This document shows positions 34,433 through 45,588 of a stretch of DNA of 64,000 nucleotides, one piece after another. The position numbers and the translations under genes were made by a program. Origin of the DNA: Cellulomonas phragmiteti (GTDB taxonomy: Bacteria; Actinomycetota; Actinomycetes; Actinomycetales; Cellulomonadaceae); NCBI RefSeq assembly GCF_016862775.1, contig NZ_BONP01000001.1:62001-126000 (forward strand). The letters are read 5' to 3'. The notes beneath the pieces were generated by a model. The model was not told the origin of the DNA. It saw only the letters and a list, made by a program, of their open reading frames with translations, and did no database searches. The stretch's first letter is position 1. Each line of letters opens with the position of its first letter.

Positions 34433-36636
34433 CGCGCCACCGCCGCGAGCAGCCCCGTCCGGTCGGCGACGAACTGCAGCTGCTCGACCGACAGCCCGAT
34501 CGTGCGCGACAGCGCGCGCGCCCCGTGCCCGACGCCGATCTCCCGCCGGACCAGCACAGGTCGCTCGTCGGGGTCCGACGTGGTCGCGGCCTGCAGGGCC
34601 GCCGCCAGCTTGCGGGCGTGCAGCGGGTCGACGCGCGAGTCGCCCTCGAACACCGTGAACAGCACGGCGGGGTACGCGGTGCCGTCGACGACCCGGTGGT
34701 AGGGGGAGTAGCCGAGCAGCCAGCCCAGCTCCTCGGGGTCGTCCGCGTCCCCGTACTCCTCGGTCCACGTCACACCGAGCCCGAAGCGCTGGTAGCGGAC
34801 CATGTCCAGCAGCGGCGCGGAGCACACGGCCGCCGCCCACAGGTCGGGTCGCTGCGTCACGGCCGCACCGACGAGCAGGCCGCCGTTGGACCCGCCCCAG
34901 CACGCGAGCATGTCCGTGGTCGTCCAGCCCTCGGCCACGAGGTGCTCGGCGACCGCGTGGAAGTCGTCGAACACGTTCTGCTTGTGCGCGCGCATGCCCG
35001 CGCGGTGCCAGTCCTCGCCCTCCTCGCCGCCGCCGCGCAGGTTCGCCACGACGTACACGCCACCGGCCGCGACCCACGCCAGGGCCGTGGCGGAGAACGC
35101 CGGGTCGAGGCTGATCTGGAAGCCGCCGTAGCCGTACAGCACGGTCGGGGACGCGGCCAGCGGCCGTCCCGCGGCGTCGACCAGGTCGGCGCGCGCGAGC
35201 ACGAAGGCGCGCACGGTCGTGCCGTCGGTGCTCGTGACCTCGATCTGCTGCGTGCGGACGGCCGGCAGGTCGGGCAGCGCCCCGGGGGGCGCGGCCCACA
35301 GGGTGACCGCGCCCGTCGTCGCGTCGTACCGGTGCACGTGCGGCACCGTCACGTGGTCCGTGTAGGAGAACCAGACGTCCGGGCCGCCCTCGGGGCGGGT
35401 GACCAGCCCGGACACCGAGCCCAGCCCGGGCAGCGGCACCTCGCCCGTGCGGGCGCCGGTGCGCGGGTCGTGGACGGTGACCTCGCTGACCGTGTGGCGG
35501 CGCCACGCCGCGAGCAGGGCTGTCGGGCGCGTCGGGTCGCCGTCGTCGACCAGGGCGACGTCCTCGAGCACCGCGACGTCGTCCTGGGCGAGCAGCGTCA
35601 CCCAGTGCTCGACACCCGGTGCCGCGGGGTCCGTCACGGCGAGCCGACCGCGGGGCGCGTCGAGGTCGGTGTGCACGTACAGCCGGCCGTCGCGGCCCAC
35701 CCACGCGCCGACCTCGGCGTCCAGCCCCACCGCGACCTCGACGAACGCCGGCGCCTCGTGCGCGCCGGGGGCGGTGAGGTCCGCGATCCAGACGTCCGTG
35801 CGGGGCGCGGTGCCGGCGGCGGCGGACACGAGCAGCCAGCGCCCGTCGCGGCTCACCTGCACGCCGTAGTAGTTCGTCATCGCGAGCCCGGCGCCGAACA
35901 CCTCGACGTCCTGCTCCGCCGGGGTGCCGACGCGGTGCAGCCACACCCGGCGGTGGTACTGCTGCTCGTCGGCCGGCACCAGGTCCGCCGCGAGGCGGCG
36001 CACGTAGTAGAACGCCTCGCCGCCCGGCAGCCAGGCCACGGGGGAGTAGCGCGCGCGGTCGATCGGCCCGTCGACGAGCGCACCGGTCGCGACGTCCAGC
36101 ACGTGCAGGACGCTCTCCTCGGTGCCGCCGTGCGACACCTGGTACGCGAGCAGGTCGCCCTCCTTGGAGGGCTGCCAGGCGTCCAGCGTCGTCGTGCCCG
36201 TCGCGTCGAGGCCGAGCGGGTCGATCAGCACCCGCTCGTGCGGCGTCCCGTCGTCACCCGGCTCGGCGACGACGACGACCGCGTGCTCCTGGTCGCCGGT
36301 GCGCCGGGAGAAGAACCGCCGGTCGCCGCGCCACGCGGGGGCCCCGACGAACCCCGCACCGAGCAGCGCCCGCAGGTGGGCGGGCAGCGCGTCGTCGGCG
36401 AGCGGGGTGCCGGCGACCCGTGCGGACAGGCCGGTGCGGTACGCGGCGTACAGGTCGTCCTGCGCGGCCGACCAGCGGCGGGTGCGCTCGTCGTCGGAGT
36501 CCTCGAGGGCCCGGTACGGGTCGGCCACGCGGTGGCCGTGCAGGTCCTCGACGAGGTCGGTGCGCGGTGCCGGGGGGTAGGCGGCGGCCGTCGGTACAGG
36601 ACTCGGGGTGGTACGGGGAGCAGGCTCGGTCGTCAC
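34429..36636 (-). CDS. Prolyl oligopeptidase, S9A family
   Basis: A 735-residue cytoplasmic serine peptidase that cleaves short peptides after proline. The N-terminal segment DPYRALEDSDDERTRRWSAAQ is typical of S9A, a beta-propeller follows, and the C-terminal hydrolase domain has GGGEEGEDWHRAGM and the nucleophile Ser583 in GGSNGGLLVGA. The catalytic His is in GVGHGARALS, where S9A enzymes usually have GHGxGK. There is no signal peptide. The GTG at 36636 is 8 bases after a TAGCCT -10 box (36645-36650), so the mRNA should be leaderless. The MscS gene follows with a 4-base overlap. Confidence 0.94.
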   Translation of the reverse strand: MTTEPAPRTTPSPVPTAAAYPPAPRTDLVEDLHGHRVADPYRALEDSDDERTRRWSAAQDDLYAAYRTGLSARVAGTPLADDALPAHLRALLGAGFVGAPAWRGDRRFFSRRTGDQEHAVVVVAEPGDDGTPHERVLIDPLGLDATGTTTLDAWQPSKEGDLLAYQVSHGGTEESVLHVLDVATGALVDGPIDRARYSPVAWLPGGEAFYYVRRLAADLVPADEQQYHRRVWLHRVGTPAEQDVEVFGAGLAMTNYYGVQVSRDGRWLLVSAAAGTAPRTDVWIADLTAPGAHEAPAFVEVAVGLDAEVGAWVGRDGRLYVHTDLDAPRGRLAVTDPAAPGVEHWVTLLAQDDVAVLEDVALVDDGDPTRPTALLAAWRRHTVSEVTVHDPRTGARTGEVPLPGLGSVSGLVTRPEGGPDVWFSYTDHVTVPHVHRYDATTGAVTLWAAPPGALPDLPAVRTQQIEVTSTDGTTVRAFVLARADLVDAAGRPLAASPTVLYGYGGFQISLDPAFSATALAWVAAGGVYVVANLRGGGEEGEDWHRAGMRAHKQNVFDDFHAVAEHLVAEGWTTTDMLACWGGSNGGLLVGAAVTQRPDLWAAAVCSAPLLDMVRYQRFGLGVTWTEEYGDADDPEELGWLLGYSPYHRVVDGTAYPAVLFTVFEGDSRVDPLHARKLAAALQAATTSDPDERPVLVRREIGVGHGARALSRTIGLSVEQLQFVADRTGLLAAVAR

Positions 36637-36708
36637 GACGCCCCAGGCTACGTGGATCCGCGGTGCCGCAGCGCGCGCACCCGCGGCGTGCTCCCTCGAC
36701 GCGGCGCG

Positions 36709-37470
36709 TCAGCGGGAGATCGGGACGGGCAGGTCCGTGACCTCGTCCTGGGCGACGTCCTGCAGGGCGCCGGTCGCGCTCACCGCGACCGTGTGCCGCC
36801 GGATCGTCCCGCCGTCCTGGACCCAGGCGACCACGTCGAAGCCGTCGGCCGTGGGCGTGGCCGTCGTCGCGGCGATCCGGCCCTCGAGCGTGGCACGGGC
36901 GGCGTCGACCGCTGCCTGCGCGTCGGTGTCGAGCCGGGGGCGCAGCTGCACGTCATCGAAGGACGCGATGCGCTGCGACCACTGCCGGAACGACCGCGTC
37001 GCGTCCAGGTACGTGTCGACGACCGCGACCGCGGTCGTGGCGTCCTCGACGCGCACGTCGGCCTGCGCGAGGAGGTCGCGGAACGCCTCCGGTGCCCCTG
37101 CGAGCACCAGGGCCTCGTCCTCGTCCGACAGCGCGACGTACGCCCGGGACCCGTGCGACCCGTCGCGTGCCAGCACGTCCAGCACCTGCCAGCCCGCCAG
37201 CCACGGGGTGTCGAGCGGCGTGAGGGTCGTCCCCGCGGCCGCCACCAGGTCCGCGAGGGCGGGGTCGTCCGTGCGCAACGCGTCGGCCAGTCGGGTGCTC
37301 ACATCGCCCTCCGGGGGGCCGTCGGTGGTGGGGGAGGCGCCGGTGGACGCGGCGGTCGTCGGTGTCGCCGTCGGTGCCGTGGCGCCCGCGTCGCACGCGC
37401 CCAGCGCCAGCAGCGCGCCGAGCGCGACGGCCGTCCCGGCCGTCGCACGGTGGTGGATGGTGCGTCGCAC
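36709..37470 (-). CDS. Lipoprotein of unknown function
   Basis: A 253-residue secreted lipoprotein with signal peptide and lipobox LGAC (Cys26), then a Thr/Ala/Pro-rich linker of about 35 residues. The remaining domain has no motif I recognise; it includes repeated Ala-Asp-rich helices and strands such as GFDVVAWVQDGGTIRRHTVAV. The GTG at 37470 has an AGGAG site seven bases upstream. It lies 46 bases after the stop of the pilin-like HExxH protein gene on the same strand, so both surface proteins may be co-expressed. Confidence 0.75.
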   Translation of the reverse strand: MRRTIHHRATAGTAVALGALLALGACDAGATAPTATPTTAASTGASPTTDGPPEGDVSTRLADALRTDDPALADLVAAAGTTLTPLDTPWLAGWQVLDVLARDGSHGSRAYVALSDEDEALVLAGAPEAFRDLLAQADVRVEDATTAVAVVDTYLDATRSFRQWSQRIASFDDVQLRPRLDTDAQAAVDAARATLEGRIAATTATPTADGFDVVAWVQDGGTIRRHTVAVSATGALQDVAQDEVTDLPVPISR

Positions 37471-37516
37471 GCCTGCTCCTCGTCCCGTCGTCCGTCGCGT
37501 CACGCTAGTCCCTGCC

Positions 37517-38590
37517 TCAGTGCCTGTCGTCCCACGCGGAGCCGTAGTAGTCCTCGTAGGTGTCGCCGGTGGTGGACGTGACGAACGTGCCGTCGGTGAA
37601 CAGGTCGCGGACCGCGGCGAACGCCGCGTCACGGGCCTGCTGCTCGCTGCGACCGGCCGTCACCGCCGCGTCGTACGCGTCCCAGTAGGTGTCGTCCGAG
37701 ATGTCGGTGGGCATGCTCACGCCCTGGTCCTCGAGCTCGCGTGCCGCGACGATCTCGTCGACCACGCCTCGCGTCTCCTCGTCGAGCATGCCGTTGACGT
37801 AGTCGTCCCGGCTGTCGCCGTGGACGTCCGGGCTGCTGCCGTCGGCGTCGCTGCGCGCGTGGTTCGCCTCGTGGACGAGGGTGCGCACCGTCTCCAGCGG
37901 CGTGTTGCCCGTGTCGACGTACACGTGCTGCCCGTCCCAGTAGGACCCGCTGCTGCTGTCGCGGACCTCGATGCCGTTGTCCGCGAGCCACTGCAGCATC
38001 TCCCGGCCGCGCTCGGTCAGCAGCAGGGTCCGCACCGTCTCCGAGTCGGGGTCCAGACCCTCGGGGATCGTGACGCCGTCCACGACGGGCAGGCCGTTGG
38101 CGGGGTCCGTCGGGTGCCCCGTCGGGGTGGCCGTGGGGGTGGACGTGGGCTCCTCGGTGGGCTCGTCGGGGCAGAACCAGCCGAGCGTGGAGCACCACCA
38201 GCCCGGCTCGTCGTCCTGCTCCTGCTCGTCCTCGTCCTCGTCCTCGTCGTCCGAGCAGAACCACCCGACGTTCGTGCACCACCAGCCGGGCTCGTCGCCG
38301 TCGGGGGCCCGGCCGTCGGGGGCGCCCGGAGTCCCGGCGCCGCAGTCGGCCTGCCCCATCGAGGTGATCTCGCAGACGAGTCGGGCCACGAGCGCGCGCC
38401 CCACGGGGCTCACGGCCAGCACCAGGGCCGCGACCAGCGCGACGACGACGAGCACGACGCCGAGGTACTCCGTCGTCGCCTGCCCGAGGTCGCGCGGCGG
38501 CACGCCGTCCGGCCGGCCGGCGGCAGGGCGTTCCCTCCGCGCCCCGTCCGCCGGCCGTCCGGACGCCCCCGGGGCGCTCCTCACCGTCAT
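37517..38590 (-). CDS. Membrane-anchored protein with pilin-like N-terminus, two GWWC repeats and an HExxH domain
   Basis: A 357-residue protein of unknown function. Residues 36-62 (GQATTEYLGVVLVVVALVAA) look like the prepilin-type or TadE-like start in which a Gly and a Glu flank a hydrophobic helix. A 14-residue motif of form DEPGWWCxxxGWFC occurs twice (99-112 and 127-140), separated by a run of Asp and Glu. After a Pro-Thr linker (141-165) comes an alpha-rich domain with HEANH at 240-244, a zinc-peptidase HExxH motif, and glutamates downstream (271-286) that could supply a third ligand. It may be a surface metallopeptidase. It is divergent from malQ. Confidence 0.7.
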   Translation of the reverse strand: MTVRSAPGASGRPADGARRERPAAGRPDGVPPRDLGQATTEYLGVVLVVVALVAALVLAVSPVGRALVARLVCEITSMGQADCGAGTPGAPDGRAPDGDEPGWWCTNVGWFCSDDEDEDEDEQEQDDEPGWWCSTLGWFCPDEPTEEPTSTPTATPTGHPTDPANGLPVVDGVTIPEGLDPDSETVRTLLLTERGREMLQWLADNGIEVRDSSSGSYWDGQHVYVDTGNTPLETVRTLVHEANHARSDADGSSPDVHGDSRDDYVNGMLDEETRGVVDEIVAARELEDQGVSMPTDISDDTYWDAYDAAVTAGRSEQQARDAAFAAVRDLFTDGTFVTSTTGDTYEDYYGSAWDDRH

Positions 38591-38714
38591 GGCACCAGCC
38601 TGCGCGCCACCGACGCGCGCGCCCAGGGTCCGGGGGCACGCGTCCGCCCGGCACGACGTGGGCCCCCGGGCCCTGCGTCCAGCCGCGCGGCGCACCCTCT
38701 GGCAGGATCGAGCC

Positions 38715-40841
38715 GTGCCCCAGACGACCACTCACGATGACCTGTGGCGGCTCGCCGCTGCCTACGACGTCGTGCCCGGGTACCGGGGGCACGACGGGCA
38801 GGACCACGAGGCCAGCGACGAGACGGTCGTGCGCGTGCTCGCGGCCCTCGGTGTCGACGCCTCGTCGCCGCAGCGGATCGCGCTGGCGCTCGCGAACGTC
38901 GAGCACATGCCGTGGCGCCGCGTGCTGCCGCCGGTCGTCGTGGTGCGGCAGGGCGCGTCGGCGCACGTGCCGGTGCACGTGACGCACGGCGACCCCGTCG
39001 ACGTGTGGGTCGAGCTCGACCCGGAGGCGGGCGGGGGTCGGCGCGACCTCACGCAGGTCGACGTCGTCGTGGAGCCGCGCACCGTCGACGGCCGCCTCGT
39101 GGGTCGCGCCACGTTCGCCCTGCCGGACGACCTGCCGCTCGGGTGGCACGAGGTCCGGGCGGACGGACCCAGCGCGCACGCCCACAGCCCGCTGGTGGTC
39201 ACCCCGCAGCGGCTCGAGCTGCCCGAGCGCGTGCGCCGGGGCGGCGTCTGGGGGCTCATGGCGCAGCTGTACTCGGTGCGCTCGCGCACGTCGTGGGGCG
39301 TGGGGGACCTCGCCGACCTCGCCGAGCTCGGCTGGCTCGCGGCCCACCGCTGGGGCGCGGACTTCGTGCTCGTCAACCCCCTGCACGCGGCCGAGCCCGT
39401 CGAGCCGCTGACGCCCAGCCCGTACCTGCCGACGACGCGGCGCTTCGTCAACCCGCTGTACGTGCGGGTGGAGGACGTGCGCGAGACCGCGTACCTGTCG
39501 GCGGCGGACCGCGCGCTCGTCGAGTGGGCGGCGGAGCCGGTGCTCGCCCTCGACGCCGATCCCGGCCCCCTCGACCGCGACGCCGTCTGGGCTGCCAAGC
39601 GGGCGGCGCTCGAGGTCGTGCACGCGCATCCCCGCTCGGCGGCCCGGCAGGCGGCGTTCGACGCGTTCGTCGAGGAGGAGGGCGAAGGGCTGCGCGAGTT
39701 CGCGCTGTGGTGCGCGCTCGTGGAGCGCCACGGCCCCGCGGACGGCTGGCCCGCGGACCTGCACGACCCGCTGTCCGACGCGGTCGCCGCCGCCGCTGTC
39801 GAGCTGGCCGACCGGGTGGTCTTCTGGTCGTGGCTGCAGTGGGTCGCCGACGAGCAGCTCGAGCGTGCCCAGCGCGTCGTGCGCGAGGGCGGCATGGCGC
39901 TGGGGATCATGCACGACCTGGCCGTGGGGGTGCACCCCGAGGGCGCGGACGCGTGGGCGCTGCGCGACGTCCTGGCGACCGGGGCGTCGGTGGGCGCGCC
40001 GCCCGACATGTACAACCAGCAGGGCCAGGACTGGTCGCAGCCGCCGTGGCACCCCGAGGCCCTGGCCCGTGCGGCCTACCGTCCGTACCGGGACATGCTC
40101 CGCACGGTGCTGCGGCACGCGGGGGCCATCCGCATCGACCACGTCATCGGCCTGTTCCGGCTGTGGTGGGTGCCCGTGGGCAACAGCGCCAAGGACGGCG
40201 CCTACGTGCGGTACGACCACGACGCGCTCATCGGGATCCTCGCGCTGGAGGCCCACCGGGCGGGTGCCGTCGTCATCGGGGAGGACCTGGGCACGGTCGA
40301 GCCGTGGGTGCGGGACTACCTGTCCGAGCGGGGGATCCTCGGGACGTCCGTGCTGTGGTTCGAGCAGGAGCACGACGGCCGTCCCCGCCCGCCGGAGACG
40401 TACCGCGAGCTGACGCTGGCGACGGTGACGACGCACGACCTGCCCCCGACTGCCGGGTACCTCGCGGGGGAGCACGTCACCCTGCGCGACCGGCTGGGTC
40501 TGCTGTCCGAGCCGGTGGCCACCGTCCGTGCGCACGCCGCCGCCGAGCGCGACCGCATGCTCGACGCGCTGCGCGAGCGTGGGCTGCTGGGCCACGACCC
40601 CTCGGAGCGCGAGGTGGTGGAGGCCCTGCACCGCTGGATCCGTGCCACGCCGTCCGTGCTGCTGGGTGTCTCGCTGGTCGACGCGGTCGGGGAGCGCCGC
40701 GCGCAGAACCAGCCCGGCACCGACCAGGAGTACCCCAACTGGAAGGTGCCGCTCGCCGACGGCACCGGACGGCTGGTGCTCCTCGACGACCTGTTCACCC
40801 ACGCGCGCGCACAGTCGCTCGCCGACGCGATGGGCGAGTGA
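38715..40841 (+). CDS. malQ: 4-alpha-glucanotransferase (amylomaltase, GH77)
   Basis: A 708-residue enzyme that transfers 4-alpha-glucan segments between maltodextrins. The N-terminal 170 residues form the extra domains seen in actinobacterial MalQ, then GH77 motifs follow: WGVGDLADLAELG, FVLVNPLHAAEP, SPYLPTTRRFVNPLY, GIMHDLAVGVHPEGAD, AIRIDHVIGLFRLWW (catalytic nucleophile Asp), VVIGEDLGTVEPWV (acid/base Glu) and TVTTHDLPPTAGY. The GTG at 38715 lies six bases after a CAGGAT -10 box (38703-38708), so the mRNA should be leaderless. It shares a GTGA overlap with the next gene. A place in glycogen/maltodextrin metabolism is secure. Confidence 0.96.
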   Translation: MPQTTTHDDLWRLAAAYDVVPGYRGHDGQDHEASDETVVRVLAALGVDASSPQRIALALANVEHMPWRRVLPPVVVVRQGASAHVPVHVTHGDPVDVWVELDPEAGGGRRDLTQVDVVVEPRTVDGRLVGRATFALPDDLPLGWHEVRADGPSAHAHSPLVVTPQRLELPERVRRGGVWGLMAQLYSVRSRTSWGVGDLADLAELGWLAAHRWGADFVLVNPLHAAEPVEPLTPSPYLPTTRRFVNPLYVRVEDVRETAYLSAADRALVEWAAEPVLALDADPGPLDRDAVWAAKRAALEVVHAHPRSAARQAAFDAFVEEEGEGLREFALWCALVERHGPADGWPADLHDPLSDAVAAAAVELADRVVFWSWLQWVADEQLERAQRVVREGGMALGIMHDLAVGVHPEGADAWALRDVLATGASVGAPPDMYNQQGQDWSQPPWHPEALARAAYRPYRDMLRTVLRHAGAIRIDHVIGLFRLWWVPVGNSAKDGAYVRYDHDALIGILALEAHRAGAVVIGEDLGTVEPWVRDYLSERGILGTSVLWFEQEHDGRPRPPETYRELTLATVTTHDLPPTAGYLAGEHVTLRDRLGLLSEPVATVRAHAAAERDRMLDALRERGLLGHDPSEREVVEALHRWIRATPSVLLGVSLVDAVGERRAQNQPGTDQEYPNWKVPLADGTGRLVLLDDLFTHARAQSLADAMGE

Positions 40842-41392
40842 GCCGGCCCCTGCACCGCGTGCGGGTGGTCGGGACGTCCGGCGCGGGCAAGACGACGTTC
40901 GCACGTCGCCTGGCACGTGCGCTGGACGCCCCGCACGTCGAGCTCGACGAGGTGTTCTGGGGACCCGGCTGGGTCAAGCGCGACGCCGAAGAGGCGCGTG
41001 CCGAGCTGCGGGCACGGACCGCCGGGCCCCGCTGGGTCGTCGACGGCAACTGGGACTCCCGCCTCGACGGCGCGCTGGACCACGCGGACACGATCGTCTG
41101 GCTGGACCACCCGCGGCGCACCGTCATGGCCCGTGTCGTGCGCCGCACGCTCTGGCGCGGTCTGACGCGGCGCGAGCTGTGGCACGGCAACCGGGAGACG
41201 CTCGCGAACCTGCGCAGTGCCGACCCGCACCGCAACATCGTCCTGTGGGCGTGGCACCACCACCCGGTCGTCACGGAGCGGTACGCGGCCCGGGCGCAGG
41301 CCCCGGGGTCGGACGTCGTCCGGCTGCGTGGCCCGCGCGCGGCGGAACGGTGGCTGCGCGCGCTGGAGACGGGCGCCCGCCGGCGCTCCTGA
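40838..41392 (+). CDS. P-loop kinase-like protein (adenylate kinase/topology modulation type)
   Basis: A 184-residue protein with Walker A GTSGAGKTTFARRLA and the segment PHVELDEVFWGPGW, the pattern of small nucleoside-kinase-like proteins sometimes named topology modulation protein FlaR. WVVDGNWDSRLDGALDHADTIVWLDHPR also fits that group. It probably phosphorylates a small molecule, which is not known. It is translationally coupled to malQ by GTGA, but that need not mean shared function. A clear hairpin follows. Confidence 0.82.
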   Translation: MSRPLHRVRVVGTSGAGKTTFARRLARALDAPHVELDEVFWGPGWVKRDAEEARAELRARTAGPRWVVDGNWDSRLDGALDHADTIVWLDHPRRTVMARVVRRTLWRGLTRRELWHGNRETLANLRSADPHRNIVLWAWHHHPVVTERYAARAQAPGSDVVRLRGPRAAERWLRALETGARRRS

Positions 41393-41446
41393 GGGCCCGG
41401 GCCCGCCGCCGGCACCCACCGACCGTGCCCGCCGGCCGGAGGGACG

Positions 41447-41480
41447 ACGACGGCCGGGCGCGAGCGCACCCGGCCGTCGT
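41447..41480. terminator. Bidirectional hairpin between P-loop gene and pepN
   Basis: A 12-bp perfect inverted repeat (41447-41458 and 41469-41480) with a 10-nt loop, between two convergent genes. It ends 6 bases before the pepN stop codon. Confidence 0.75.
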
Positions 41481-41486
41481 GACCCG

Positions 41487-44093
<2,607 letters not shown>

Positions 44094-44326
44094 GGATGCT
44101 CTCCGATCGTTCAGCGGCGGTGGCCACGGTGGGCGGTGGCGGCACCCGGGCGGTCGGCGACGACCGGGGGTCGGGTCGGCCGTGGCGGGGCGCTGCCGTG
44201 TCGCACGTGCGCGACCGCACGATCATGCCACGGGGGTCCTCGGCGGCGCGTGGACCTGGGGAGATGTGCGCGGCCGCGTCGGACCAGGCACACTCGGGCT
44301 CGTCCTGACAGCGAGAGGAGACCGGT

Positions 44327-44947
44327 GTGCCCGTCGTCGACTTCTGGTTCGACCCCGCCTGCCCGTGGGCGTGGATGACGTCCCGCTGGATGCTCGAGGT
44401 CGAGGCCGTCCGCGACGTCGAGGTCCGGTGGCACGTCATGAGCCTGTCCGTCCTCAACGAGGGCCGCGACCTCGACGACGACTACCGCCGCCTCATGGAC
44501 GGGGCGTGGGGCCCGGTGCGGGTGCTGGTCGCCGCGGCACGCGACCACGGGGACGAGGTCCTCGAGCCGCTGTACACCGCGATGGGCACGCGACGGCACC
44601 CGGGCGGGCGCACCGACACCGACGCGATCGTCGCGGAGTCGCTGGCCGAGGTCGGGCTGCCGGCCGCGCTCGCGGACGTGGCCGCCGGGCAGGAGGTCGA
44701 CGACCTGCTGCGCGCCTCGCACGCCCGCGCGATGGACCTGGTGGGTGACGAGGTCGGCACGCCGGTCGTCGCGATCGACGGTGTCGGCTTCTTCGGTCCC
44801 GTGATCACGCCGGCACCGCGTGGTGACGCGGCCGGTCGGCTGTTCGACGGGCTGGCGCTGGTGACGGGCGTGCCGGGGTTCTACGAGCTCAAGCGCACAC
44901 GGACGCAGGGACCGGTGTTCGACACCGCAGCCCTGCCGCACGCGTGA
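44327..44947 (+). CDS. DsbA-family oxidoreductase, homologue of mycothiol-dependent Rv2466c, monothiol active site
   Basis: A 206-residue thioredoxin-fold protein with a helical insert. From my memory of M. tuberculosis Rv2466c, a mycothiol-dependent nitroreductase, the sequence matches along its length: [67 protein letters not shown] and YELKRTRT. The active site is CPWA (Cys12, Ala15) rather than CPWC, so only the N-terminal nucleophile is kept and an intramolecular disulfide cannot form. A mycothiol-adduct mechanism is inferred. The GTG at 44327 has a GAGAGGAG site just upstream. It is followed by a 4-base overlap. Confidence 0.9.
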   Translation: MPVVDFWFDPACPWAWMTSRWMLEVEAVRDVEVRWHVMSLSVLNEGRDLDDDYRRLMDGAWGPVRVLVAAARDHGDEVLEPLYTAMGTRRHPGGRTDTDAIVAESLAEVGLPAALADVAAGQEVDDLLRASHARAMDLVGDEVGTPVVAIDGVGFFGPVITPAPRGDAAGRLFDGLALVTGVPGFYELKRTRTQGPVFDTAALPHA

Positions 44948-45480
44948 GCGGGGCGGGGCCCCTGCAGGGCCTGAGCAGGGGCATGCAGGTCTTCGTGCTC
45001 GTCGACGTGCTGCTCCTGGTGATCCTCGTCGTCCTCGTGGCCCAGCTGCCCTCGCGGATGCGGGCGGACGCGGGACCGGTGTCGACGCCCGCCCCGTCCG
45101 CGCCCGCCGCGACCGCGACTGCCGGGGGCGGCGACGGGACGGATCCCGTCGCGTTCTCGCTGCCCAGCGGCAACATCACGTGCGAGATGAGCGCCGAGGG
45201 CGTCCTGTGCACGATCGGCAGCTTCACCTACGCAGCGCCGCAGGTCACCGGGTGCGAGGCCGAGACCGGGCACGTCGTGCGCCTCGACGACGACGGCTTC
45301 CGGTTCGAGTGCGAGGACGACGGCGTGCCGTCCGTGCCGCAGGGCGCCGAGCTCGCCTACGGCTCGCGCGAGAGCGTCGGGGCGTACACCTGCGCGTCGG
45401 GGACCGACGGCGTGACGTGCCTCGACGACGCCGGTGTCGGGTTCCGGCTCGCCCGCGCGCAGTGGACCACGCTGCCCTGA
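44944..45480 (+). CDS. Membrane-anchored DUF6636-like protein
   Basis: A 178-residue protein with one N-terminal membrane helix (about 16-34, [20 protein letters not shown]), a Pro/Ala/Thr-rich linker and a C-terminal domain outside the membrane. The domain opens with [12 protein letters not shown] and has paired cysteines in GVLCTI, GCEAETG, FECEDDG, YTCASG and VTCLDD, a pattern of the DUF6636 family that is probably stabilised by disulfides. Its role is unknown. The GTG start overlaps the stop of the Rv2466c-like gene (GTGA), which suggests a redox link. It is the last gene before the AT-richer NACHT locus. Confidence 0.75.
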   Translation: MSGAGPLQGLSRGMQVFVLVDVLLLVILVVLVAQLPSRMRADAGPVSTPAPSAPAATATAGGGDGTDPVAFSLPSGNITCEMSAEGVLCTIGSFTYAAPQVTGCEAETGHVVRLDDDGFRFECEDDGVPSVPQGAELAYGSRESVGAYTCASGTDGVTCLDDAGVGFRLARAQWTTLP

Positions 45481-45588
45481 GGCGCCACGGGCGCGGCTCT
45501 CGAACCGGCAAGCCGCGGCCTCACTCCGGCTCCGCAACGACCGGGCCTGTGGATCGGAGCCCGGATCAGCGACTGCCAGACGTCTAGG

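Noticed and set aside
41461-41486. Possible small RNA between the P-loop gene and pepN
   Set aside because: The structured part is explained as a convergent terminator and no promoter is visible.
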